Assembly: GCA_030626085.1 (NCBI GenBank)
Contig: DAOUPQ010000011.1
Location: 1-19,000, forward strand
DNA length: 19,000 nt
Direction: 5' to 3'
Source of the DNA: Flavobacteriia bacterium
GTDB taxonomy: Bacteria; Bacteroidota; Bacteroidia; Flavobacteriales; Flavobacteriaceae
The translations under genes were made by a program, and so were the position numbers. Of this stretch, positions 7,582 to 14,677 are shown in pieces (positions within the stretch are counted from its first letter, which is position 1; every line of letters starts with the position of its first letter). A model generated the notes under the pieces. It ran no database searches, was not told the DNA's origin, and saw only the letters and a program-made list of their open reading frames with translations.

Positions 7582-8814
7582 TTATTTTAAAAGGTTTTGT
7601 ACCCGATTTAACAAGCTGGGATGAGAATAATGTATAAAGACATTGGCTTTGTGAGGTGTTAAATTACTCAAACTATTTTTAGAAAGTTTTTTTAATGCCG
7701 AAATTAATTCTTTGCCGCTATAATTGGTTTTGGCATAATTATCTGCCTGATATTCAAATTTACGGGAAATATAATTCATAATAATTCCTGTTATTTCTGA
7801 AATCGGACTATACAAAACACCAAATGCGATTAAACCTATATGAAAACTTGGTAAATTAACTGACAAAGCTTGTGAAAGTAAAGAACTTTTTAGCATTAAT
7901 GATAAGATGTATAAGGTAAAACCGGTTAAAACAACTGAGATCAACATATTAATAAAAACATGCTTTTTTTTGTAATGGCCTATTTCATGCGCCAAAACTC
8001 CAACAATTTCATCCGTTTCCAGATCATTGATCAAAGTATCATATAAGACAATTCTTTTTTTTGGTCCGAATCCTGAAAAGTAAGCGTTGGCTTTGGTAGA
8101 TCGTTTAGAGCCATCGATAACAAAGATATTATCCAGTTTAAAATCTACTTTTAAAGCAAATTTTTCAATTTGAGACCGAAGTTTACCTTCTTCAAGTGGT
8201 GTTTGTTTATTAAAAAGAGGTACGATCAATGAAGAGTAAAATAAAGTGATAAAAATGGTAAATACTGTAATTAGTATCCAGGTATAGATCCAAAAATTAT
8301 CGTCTGTTTTTTGATAAAACCAGATAATGATCGCTAAAAGTCCACCACCGATCAATGCACTTAAAAACAATCCTTTGATCTTATCAATGATAAATAATTT
8401 TTTAGTTGTTTTGTTAAATCCATATTTTTCTTCAATGACAAATGTATCGTAATAACTAAAAGGCGTTGTTATGATGTCATTGATCAATATAATTATTCCA
8501 AAGAATATCAAACCGATAAGAATTTCATTATCTGTTATTGAACGCGCAAATTCATCAATAATAGCAAAACCTTTTGCATAAAAGAAACCAATCATAACAA
8601 CAAATGAAAAAATTGAAGTAATTATAGAAAACTTATAATTTTCCTTTTTATAAGCTTGTGATTTATAATATTCTTCTTTATTATAAACATCATTTAACTC
8701 TGCCGGGATCTTATCATTAAAATGTTGAGCATTTAGATGATCAATAATTTTGTCGATAATAAAATCGATCACCAGAATAGCAATGATGATGTTGAATAAT
8801 ATTTGTGGAGTCAT
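7582..8814 (-). CDS. M48-family membrane metallopeptidase (Ste24-like)
   Basis: A 410-residue integral membrane zinc protease. The active site is HEIGH at 276-280 (H276 and H280 bind zinc, E277 is the catalytic base), with E354 in FEYQAD as the third zinc ligand. Several membrane segments are visible at about 5-20, 62-80, 97-115, 148-167, 175-198, 287-306 and 325-345. The loop between TM segments 2 and 5 and the NAYFSGFG element at 243-250 are typical of Peptidase_M48_N plus M48 (CAAX prenyl protease 1-like) proteins. Bacteria lack CAAX farnesylation of the yeast kind, so the role is probably membrane-protein quality control, but no substrate can be inferred. The ATG start lies 74 bases after the RNA methyltransferase on the same strand. 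No terminator is evident in the 95 bases before the RelA/SpoT gene. Confidence 0.93.
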   Translation of the reverse strand: MTPQILFNIIIAILVIDFIIDKIIDHLNAQHFNDKIPAELNDVYNKEEYYKSQAYKKENYKFSIITSIFSFVVMIGFFYAKGFAIIDEFARSITDNEILIGLIFFGIIILINDIITTPFSYYDTFVIEEKYGFNKTTKKLFIIDKIKGLFLSALIGGGLLAIIIWFYQKTDDNFWIYTWILITVFTIFITLFYSSLIVPLFNKQTPLEEGKLRSQIEKFALKVDFKLDNIFVIDGSKRSTKANAYFSGFGPKKRIVLYDTLINDLETDEIVGVLAHEIGHYKKKHVFINMLISVVLTGFTLYILSLMLKSSLLSQALSVNLPSFHIGLIAFGVLYSPISEITGIIMNYISRKFEYQADNYAKTNYSGKELISALKKLSKNSLSNLTPHKANVFIHYSHPSLLNRVQNLLK

Positions 8815-8888
8815 TATTTAAGTTTGAAGTTTGAATAAAAATTCATTGTTGAAATCTCTCGACTTCTGAATCTGTTTTCTCGCTAATT

Positions 8889-9686
8889 TTAATTTCTTTG
8901 TCTTTTCGCCTCAAAAATAAGAATTGCAGCCGAAACTGAAACATTTAATGAATCTATTTCTCCTTCCATAGGAATTATTATTTTATTTGTTGAACTCTCT
9001 AACCAGACATCATTTAATCCGGTTGCTTCTGTGCCAACAACTATTGCTGATGATCCTTTGAAATTTATTTGTGTATAATTTTTACTTTCCGGATCTAAAG
9101 CTGCAGCAAAAATATTAATATGATTATGATTTAAAAAGGTGAGAATTTCATCAGTAGTACCTGTTGCTATTTGGGCAGTAAAAATACAGCCAACACTTGA
9201 GCGAATAATGTTGGGATTATATAGATCTGTTTTTGGATTTGCAATGATAACGGCATCTAAATTTGCAGCATCGGCAGTTCGAAGAAGAGCGCCAATATTT
9301 CCGGGTTTTTCAGGCGCTTCAGCAACTAATATCAAAGGATTTGCACTTAAGTTTAATTTATTTAAACCCAGCTTTTTAGTTAGTGCTATTGCAATTATTC
9401 CTTCAGTTGTTTTTCTATGAGATATTTTTTGATAAACTTCTTTGCTAATTTCGATAATTTCAAAAGAAATAATATCATTTGTCAGGATTTTGATATCTTT
9501 TAAAGAAATAATTTCATCACAAAAAAGCAAAGTTTTAATTTCAAAATTAACCTTTACGGCCAATGATATTTCCCTAAGTCCTTCAATAATAAAAAGCCCT
9601 TTATTTTTTCGTACTCTCGACTTCTCCTGAAGATGTATTATTTCTTTGACAATTGGGTTTTGTACGCTTGTGATTTTTTTTATCAA
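8889..9686 (-). CDS. SpoU/TrmH-type RNA 2'-O-methyltransferase
   Basis: A 265-residue SPOUT-class enzyme that methylates a ribose 2'-OH in tRNA or rRNA using S-adenosylmethionine. The N-terminal part (about 1-105) is the RNA-binding SpoU_sub_bind-type domain, including LFIIEGLREI at 31-40. The knotted catalytic domain shows the three SPOUT motifs: EKPGNIGALLRTADA at 126-140 (N130, R136), IVVGTEATGL at 215-224 (E220), and IPMEGEIDSLNVSVSAA at 238-254 (N248). The specific target nucleotide is not predictable. The start is TTG at 9684-9686; the in-frame upstream reading has only four codons before a TAA at 9699-9701 and contains no ATG. It begins 42 bases after the DUF3810 gene stop, so the two are probably in one transcript with the M48 protease. 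Confidence 0.93.
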   Translation of the reverse strand: MIKKITSVQNPIVKEIIHLQEKSRVRKNKGLFIIEGLREISLAVKVNFEIKTLLFCDEIISLKDIKILTNDIISFEIIEISKEVYQKISHRKTTEGIIAIALTKKLGLNKLNLSANPLILVAEAPEKPGNIGALLRTADAANLDAVIIANPKTDLYNPNIIRSSVGCIFTAQIATGTTDEILTFLNHNHINIFAAALDPESKNYTQINFKGSSAIVVGTEATGLNDVWLESSTNKIIIPMEGEIDSLNVSVSAAILIFEAKRQRN

Positions 9687-9728
9687 AATGGTTTTATTTT
9701 AAATTCAAAAATAGAATAAATCTAATAA

Positions 9729-10811
9729 TTACAATGGATATTTTTTATCGTAAGCCAATAATAAATCTACCATTTTACCATAACTTTGAATACCGTGTTT
9801 TTGTTGGTTTACCTTTAAATAGTTATCATAAAACAATTTAAAGAAAGGCTCAATCGGATTTTCATACTGATTCCAAAAGGTTTCAATTTCTTTATAATTT
9901 TTAATAATTCCTACTGGAGTTTTCTTTAAAAATTCTTCAAAGATTTCAGGATCTTTTTTTGCAATATCATACAATGTATAACGATAAGCCATTAAATAGG
10001 CAGAATATTGAAAGTATTGATCATCATTATTAATGGCAGCTAAAAACCCTATAAAATTTGCATCACTTTCTGAAGCAATCCCCAATTGATGTGCAATTTC
10101 ATGTGAACATGTCATGGGTAAAGAAACTTTTGGAATTAAATGGTCAACCTGAGCTTCTCCGGATAGAGGATTAAAATAACCTGCAAAACCCATATAAGTC
10201 AATGGTAAACTGAACAAGGATCTTTTTATTGAAGAGGGATGGTATTCAAATTGTGAAAATTTTCTGCTTAAATTTTGATATCCATTTGCAGATTGTTTTA
10301 AAATTTCGGTTTTATTTAAGCCTACTTTAACTTTCAAAGTATCATTATCAGTAAGGTTAGTTTGTAGTTTACTGAGCCTTAAAAGCAATTTATCAGAAAA
10401 AGTTGTTAACTCAATAAGGTCATATTTATTTTTTTCTAAATTCATTGAAGTAGCAAGAGGGTTTCTAGAATAATTTAATCCCCATAAGAAATAAAACAAA
10501 AAATAAATTATTGAAAAAGTTGCTCCTATTTGAAATAGTAAATGTTTAAAATTGCGATGTTTATCTTTAATGACATCAATTAAAAATTTAATAGTAAACA
10601 CAATCAAAAAAATGTATATTACATCACCAATGGAAAAAGGAATCCAACCAAATATTGATCTAAAGATCGGTGATAAAAAAGTGTAAATTCCATTTGAATA
10701 GTATTTTTCAATAAAGTCAGGGAAATAATTTAGTATTTGAATTATGATTATTTGGATTAATAGAAAAATACTTAATATGCGATTGGTTTTATACATTTTA
10801 TAAAGGTACAT
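9729..10811 (-). CDS. DUF3810 membrane protein with an HExxH motif
   Basis: A 360-residue protein of the DUF3810 family, typical of Bacteroidota and some Firmicutes; its function is not established. The N-terminal third is membranous, with hydrophobic segments at about 10-30, 62-82 and 92-111. It is followed by a large soluble part. This part contains SHEIAHQLGIASESDAN at 236-252, that is HEIAH at 237-241 followed by an acidic segment, which is the layout of a zinc metallopeptidase active site. The topology would place this domain outside the cytoplasm, but that is inference. The ATG at 10811 is used here; a second ATG five codons in (10796) is equally possible, and the -7-like box at 10819-10826 lies so close that the shorter form may be the real one. 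It opens the minus-strand unit with the RNA methyltransferase and M48 protease. Confidence 0.87.
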   Translation of the reverse strand: MYLYKMYKTNRILSIFLLIQIIIIQILNYFPDFIEKYYSNGIYTFLSPIFRSIFGWIPFSIGDVIYIFLIVFTIKFLIDVIKDKHRNFKHLLFQIGATFSIIYFLFYFLWGLNYSRNPLATSMNLEKNKYDLIELTTFSDKLLLRLSKLQTNLTDNDTLKVKVGLNKTEILKQSANGYQNLSRKFSQFEYHPSSIKRSLFSLPLTYMGFAGYFNPLSGEAQVDHLIPKVSLPMTCSHEIAHQLGIASESDANFIGFLAAINNDDQYFQYSAYLMAYRYTLYDIAKKDPEIFEEFLKKTPVGIIKNYKEIETFWNQYENPIEPFFKLFYDNYLKVNQQKHGIQSYGKMVDLLLAYDKKYPL

Positions 10812-10818
10812 TCTAAAG

Positions 10819-10826
10819 CAAAATTA
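10819..10826 (-). promoter_or_regulatory. Candidate -7 promoter element of the DUF3810 gene
   Basis: The minus strand reads TAATTTTG, an exact TAnnTTTG match, ending 7 bases before the ATG at 10811. Transcription starting about 5-8 bases downstream would give a nearly leaderless mRNA, or one using the second ATG at 10796. The nearest TTG upstream is only 12 bases away, short of the usual -33 spacing. Confidence 0.35.
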
Positions 10827-10965
10827 TTAAAATAATATCAATTAAAAATCTAAATATTTACTAACATTTTGAAACTTACAGTTTTAATTTTTACTATGAC
10901 AAGAATACGAATAAATTTCAAAAAATAATTAAAAACTAGAAATATACTGGAGTAGGAAACTTATT

Positions 10966-10997
10966 AACAAAAAGTCAACTTGTTAACACTTTTTGTT
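10966..10997. promoter_or_regulatory. Perfect inverted repeat upstream of dnaB, possible operator
   Basis: AACAAAAAGT (10966-10975) and ACTTTTTGTT (10988-10997) are exact reverse complements separated by 12 bases that include GTTAAC. The element is 57-88 bases upstream of the dnaB ATG in the divergent intergenic region. It is not followed by a clean T-tract on either side and no gene ends here, so it is more likely a protein-binding site than a terminator. The 9-mers TTATTAACA (10961-10969) and TTGTTAACA (10980-10988) loosely resemble DnaA boxes. Confidence 0.4.
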
Positions 10998-11041
10998 GAA
11001 TTTAAAAATAAAAAAAGTCGAAAAATTCATGACTATTAAGC

Positions 11042-11049
11042 TACATTTG
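11042..11049 (+). promoter_or_regulatory. Candidate -7 promoter element of dnaB
   Basis: TACATTTG is an exact TAnnTTTG match ending only 4 bases before the dnaB ATG at 11054. If it is functional, the transcript would start at or just inside the start codon (leaderless). No TTG-type -33 element is found at the normal spacing; the nearest is over 40 bases upstream. It could be a chance match. Confidence 0.3.
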
Positions 11050-11053
11050 CCAC

Positions 11054-12574
11054 ATGGAAAAAGCGAAACCAATTCAACAAAGATCACTCAGAAAAGGGAC
11101 TGTCATAAATCTTGAACAAGGAAAATTACCTCCTCAGGCGCTTGATTTAGAAGAGGCTGTTTTAGGAGCTATGTTAATTGATAAGAAAGGTGTTGATGAT
11201 GTAATTGATATTTTACATTCAGAAGCTTTTTACAAACCTGCAAATAAGCTGATATTTGAAGCGATTCACAAACTTTTTAATGAATCAGAACCTATTGATT
11301 TGCTCACTGTTTCCAATCAACTGCGCAAAGATGCAAATTTAGAAAGTGCCGGAGGTGATTTTTATTTGATCAGTCTTACACAAAAAGTTTCCTCAGCTGC
11401 TCATATCGAGTTTCATGCACGTATTATCATTCAAAAATTTATTCAACGTCAGTTAATATCTATTTCAAATGAAATTATTCATAATTCTTATGATGAAACT
11501 ATTGATGTTTTTGATCTGTTAGATGATGCTGAAACAAAATTATTTGACATAACACAAGGAAATTTGAAGAAGAGTTCTGAAGCTGCTGAAAATTTAGTAG
11601 CATTGGCTTTGAAAAAGATCGAAGATATTTCTAACACCGAGGGTATGAGCGGTGTGCCTACCGGTTTTAACAAAATTGATGAAATAACATCAGGATGGCA
11701 ACCTTCTGATCTAATCATTATTGCTGCAAGACCCGGTATGGGTAAAACTGCATTTGTAATGTCGATGGCAAAAAATGTAGCGATAGATTTTGATATTCCT
11801 GTAGCGATTTTCTCTTTAGAAATGTCATCTATCCAATTGATTACCAGAATGATTTCAAGTGAAACCGGTATTTCATCCGAAAAGTTACGTAAAGGGAATC
11901 TAGAAGCTTTTGAGTGGGAAATTTTAAATAGAAAAATTAAAAATTTATCTGAAGCACCAATTTTTATTGATGATACACCTTCGCTAGCTATTTTTGATCT
12001 TAGGGCAAAAGCGAGGAGATTGGTTTCTCAGCACGGTATAAAAGTATTGATTATTGATTATCTTCAATTAATGACATTAGGAACAACCGGTAAAGGATTC
12101 GGAAATCGTGAACAAGAAATTTCAACAATTTCCCGAAATTTAAAAGCATTGGCAAAAGAGTTAAACATACCTGTTATTGCATTATCACAATTGTCACGTG
12201 CTGTTGAAACTCGTGGTGGTAGTAAAAGGCCTTTGCTATCTGATCTACGTGAATCAGGAGCTATTGAGCAGGATGCTGATATTGTTTCGTTTATTTACCG
12301 TCCGGAATATTACGGTTTAACCGAATGGGATGATGAAGAAAGGACACCTTGTGACGGACAGGGTGAATTTATTATTGCCAAACATAGAAATGGCGGTTTA
12401 GACCATATCCGTTTAAAATTTGAAGGTAAATTTGCAAAATTCTCAAATCTTGATGAAGGTTTTGAAACCAAATTCCAATCGGCAATTAATAGTGGTATGT
12501 CAACAGGTAATGTTGGTAGTGCACATGATGCTTTTGGTGTTGATAACCCTGATGAAGCAGATGTACCTTTTTAA
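11054..12574 (+). CDS. dnaB: Replicative DNA helicase DnaB
   Basis: A 506-residue hexameric 5'-3' helicase that unwinds the replication fork and binds primase. The N-terminal DnaB domain spans about 24-130 (PPQALDLEEAVLGAML). The C-terminal RecA-like ATPase spans about 195-465, with Walker A ARPGMGKT at 225-232, the EMS segment at 256-258 (FSLEMS), Walker B VLIIDYLQLM at 331-340 with D335, LSQLSRAVE at 377-385, SDLRESGAIEQDAD at 396-409, and KHRNG at 443-447. It is a single uninterrupted domain with no intein. The acidic tail ending DEADVPF resembles tails seen in other Bacteroidota DnaB and SSB proteins. The start is ATG. The secreted conserved protein gene begins 14 bases after its stop, so both are likely cotranscribed. 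An inverted repeat and a -7-like box lie upstream. Confidence 0.98.
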   Translation: MEKAKPIQQRSLRKGTVINLEQGKLPPQALDLEEAVLGAMLIDKKGVDDVIDILHSEAFYKPANKLIFEAIHKLFNESEPIDLLTVSNQLRKDANLESAGGDFYLISLTQKVSSAAHIEFHARIIIQKFIQRQLISISNEIIHNSYDETIDVFDLLDDAETKLFDITQGNLKKSSEAAENLVALALKKIEDISNTEGMSGVPTGFNKIDEITSGWQPSDLIIIAARPGMGKTAFVMSMAKNVAIDFDIPVAIFSLEMSSIQLITRMISSETGISSEKLRKGNLEAFEWEILNRKIKNLSEAPIFIDDTPSLAIFDLRAKARRLVSQHGIKVLIIDYLQLMTLGTTGKGFGNREQEISTISRNLKALAKELNIPVIALSQLSRAVETRGGSKRPLLSDLRESGAIEQDADIVSFIYRPEYYGLTEWDDEERTPCDGQGEFIIAKHRNGGLDHIRLKFEGKFAKFSNLDEGFETKFQSAINSGMSTGNVGSAHDAFGVDNPDEADVPF

Positions 12575-12588
12575 TCAATTTTCAAAAA

Positions 12589-13860
12589 TTGTATAAAAAA
12601 CTTCAATATACTTTTATTTTTTTAGCATTTGTTTTTTTTAGCAATGCTGTTTTTGCTTCTTTTATTTTAATTCCAATGGATGATGTTTCCCAAAAGAATC
12701 ATTTAAAAGCTTACGGAATCACATTTTTATCACTACAAAATTCACATAAGGTTAAATGGTTGCTCAATTATCGCGGGGGTTCATTTTTATTGGAAGATCT
12801 AGAAGAAATAAAAAATGAATGTACTATACGTGGTGTATCCTATGAAGTTATTTCTGATACAAAAGCATTACAAATTCTGGAAGAAATTGGTAGTCCTTCT
12901 CAAAATAAACAAGCTGTTATCTTAGAAAAAGCACCAAAAATAGCAGTTTATTCACCAGAGGGTAACCTGCCATGGGATGATGCTGTAACGTTGGTTTTAC
13001 AATATGCTGAAATACCCTATGATGTTATTTATGATGAGGAAGTGTTGCAGGATAAATTATTGTTATACGAATGGTTGCATTTACATCATGAAGATTTTAC
13101 CGGTCAGTTTGGTAAATTCTATGGAGCATTTAGGATGACTCCATGGTATATTGAAAATAAAAAAGAGGCTGAACAATTAGCAGGCAATTTAGGTTTTGAT
13201 AAAGTATCACAAGAAAAATTAGCTGTGGCAAAAAAAATAAGAGATTTTGTAATAGGAGGAGGTTTTATGTTTGCCATGTGTTCTGCAACTGATAGCTTTG
13301 ATATTGCCTTATCTGCTGATGGTGTAGATATTTGTGAAACTATGTTTGATGGTGATCCCTCAGAAAATGATTACCAAAATAAAATTGATTATCAAAAGAC
13401 ATTTGCTTTTACAAATTTTATTTTAGAAAGAAATCCGGTAACTTATGAGTTTTCAAATATTGATACTACTTTAAAAAGGAAAGTATTAAAAACTGAGGAT
13501 TATTTTGAAATTAAAGAATTCTCTGCAAAATGGGATATGGTTCCCAGTATGTTATGTCAGAATCATACCTTACTTGTAAAAGGTTTTATGGGACAAACTA
13601 CAGCTTATAATCCCAAAACAATCAAGCCAACAGTTGTAATCATGGCGCAAAATAATGTGAATGGTGAAGCTCGTTATATTCACGGCGTAACCGGAAAAGG
13701 AATGTTTACATTTTATAGCGGTCACGATCCTGAAGATTATCAGCACAGAGTAGGGGATCCAAAAACCGAACTTGACCTGCATCCAAATTCCCCGGGCTAT
13801 AGGTTAATTTTAAACAATGTTCTTTTTCCTGCAGCTAAAAAGAAAAAGCAGAAAACTTAA
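12589..13860 (+). CDS. Secreted conserved protein commonly named 'asparagine synthetase B' (function unknown)
   Basis: A 423-residue protein with a signal peptide (KKLQYTFIFLAFVFFSNAVFA, cleavage near residue 23-24), so it should be exported. I recognise it as the conserved family found just after dnaB in many Flavobacteriia and often named asparagine synthetase B. That name is not supported: there is no N-terminal Cys2 glutaminase and no ATP-pyrophosphatase SGGxDS loop, and real AsnB is cytoplasmic and longer. Strong blocks are NYRGGSFL (60-67), WLHLHHEDFTGQFGKFYG (162-179), GGGFMFAMCSATDSFD (223-238), and a C-terminal YSGHDPEDYQH (376-386) plus HPNSPGYRLILNNVLFPA. The GGGxxFAMC turn with C231 and late histidines could suggest a class I amidotransferase/ThuA-like fold, which is only inference. 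It starts at TTG (12589-12591), with no ATG in frame after the TGA at 12553-12555, and ends in a lysine-rich tail. Confidence 0.85.
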   Translation: MYKKLQYTFIFLAFVFFSNAVFASFILIPMDDVSQKNHLKAYGITFLSLQNSHKVKWLLNYRGGSFLLEDLEEIKNECTIRGVSYEVISDTKALQILEEIGSPSQNKQAVILEKAPKIAVYSPEGNLPWDDAVTLVLQYAEIPYDVIYDEEVLQDKLLLYEWLHLHHEDFTGQFGKFYGAFRMTPWYIENKKEAEQLAGNLGFDKVSQEKLAVAKKIRDFVIGGGFMFAMCSATDSFDIALSADGVDICETMFDGDPSENDYQNKIDYQKTFAFTNFILERNPVTYEFSNIDTTLKRKVLKTEDYFEIKEFSAKWDMVPSMLCQNHTLLVKGFMGQTTAYNPKTIKPTVVIMAQNNVNGEARYIHGVTGKGMFTFYSGHDPEDYQHRVGDPKTELDLHPNSPGYRLILNNVLFPAAKKKKQKT

Positions 13861-13896
13861 AAGGTGGAAGGAAATAGTTTAAAGTAGTGCGGAGAT

Positions 13897-14514
13897 CTAA
13901 ATTATTTTGATTAAATTAAATAAAGCTAAAATTCCTGTTAATATACTTAAAATAAGATTTAATTTATTAGATGTTTTTTTAGATTTTACTTGTATTAATT
14001 TGGTAAAATTTGAATAGGAATAAAGTAACATAAATGTGCCAATGGCTGATCCAATTACAAATAAAAAGATATTGTTTTGTGATAATTCCAACCAGCCAAA
14101 ATTATCCAGCAATGTTGTAATTCCGTAATAAAAAGGAATTGCAAACATGTTTAAAACAGATAAAAACAATCCAGTTACAAATGTATCCTTACATTTTTGT
14201 TTAAATTCAGATGTATTATTTGTTTCTTTTTTATAATTTCTGTAAAAATATATTGAAAGTAATATGAAAACAACTACAGCAATTTTTTGAAGTATTTGTA
14301 TGAAATAAGGGTTTTCATTTAAAAATTTAGTAAAAAATACAGCGATATAAGCTTGTGCCAATACAATAATTGATACTCCTAAGGCAAATTTAACTGCATC
14401 AACTTTTCCTCTTTCAATACTTATTTTAACAGTTGTCATATTTAGCATACTAGGTGCTATCATTCCTAAAAAAGAAGTTGAAAAGCCAAATATAAAAGGT
14501 AGTAATAAAGCCAA
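13897..14514 (-). CDS. LysE-like small-molecule exporter family membrane protein
   Basis: A 205-residue, very hydrophobic protein with about six membrane helices (roughly 3-24, 40-62, 70-92, 112-134, 146-166, 184-204), the size and topology of the LysE/RhtB amino-acid exporter superfamily. The N-terminal half, GFSTSFLGMIAPSMLNM followed by KISIERGKVDA, matches the LysE pattern of a G/P-containing first helix and a basic loop of small residues. The exported substrate is unknown. The start is TTG at 14512-14514. The in-frame upstream codons are ATT and then TAA, so TTG (or, less likely, ATT) must be used, and the first helix begins at once. It lies 163 bases after GH3 with a terminator between, so it is likely transcribed separately. 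It converges with the dnaB unit over a gap of only 36 bases, in which I see no hairpin. Confidence 0.82.
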   Translation of the reverse strand: MALLLPFIFGFSTSFLGMIAPSMLNMTTVKISIERGKVDAVKFALGVSIIVLAQAYIAVFFTKFLNENPYFIQILQKIAVVVFILLSIYFYRNYKKETNNTSEFKQKCKDTFVTGLFLSVLNMFAIPFYYGITTLLDNFGWLELSQNNIFLFVIGSAIGTFMLLYSYSNFTKLIQVKSKKTSNKLNLILSILTGILALFNLIKII

Positions 14515-14605
14515 AATTTAATTTATTTAAAATTGTTTTTGGCTTTGTCGAAAAAGTTTTTAAATAATTACAAAAGTTTGTTTTACAGATGAAGTATTTT
14601 AAAAT

Positions 14606-14640
14606 TATTCAGGGTTTCACTTTAATTGAAACCCTGAATA
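14606..14640 (-). terminator. Intrinsic terminator of the purL-GH3 unit
   Basis: A perfect 14-bp stem (14606-14619 with 14627-14640, core CAGGGTTTCA/TGAAACCCTG) has a 7-base loop. On the minus strand it is followed by ATTTTAAAA, a modest T-run. It begins 37 bases after the GH3 stop. Symmetry would also let it stop plus-strand transcription, but no gene needs that here. Confidence 0.8.
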
Positions 14641-14677
14641 TTGTCGTTATATGAAATAATCTTTTTAGTAGATTGAA

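Noticed and set aside
8855..9630. Direct repeat CTCTCGACTTCT near 8856-8867 and 9614-9625
   Set aside because: It is a single 12-base match, one copy inside a coding sequence, with no flanking similarity or element structure.
11054..12574. Intein or insertion in dnaB
   Set aside because: DnaB genes often host inteins, but the ATPase motifs here are contiguous and the length (506) is normal.
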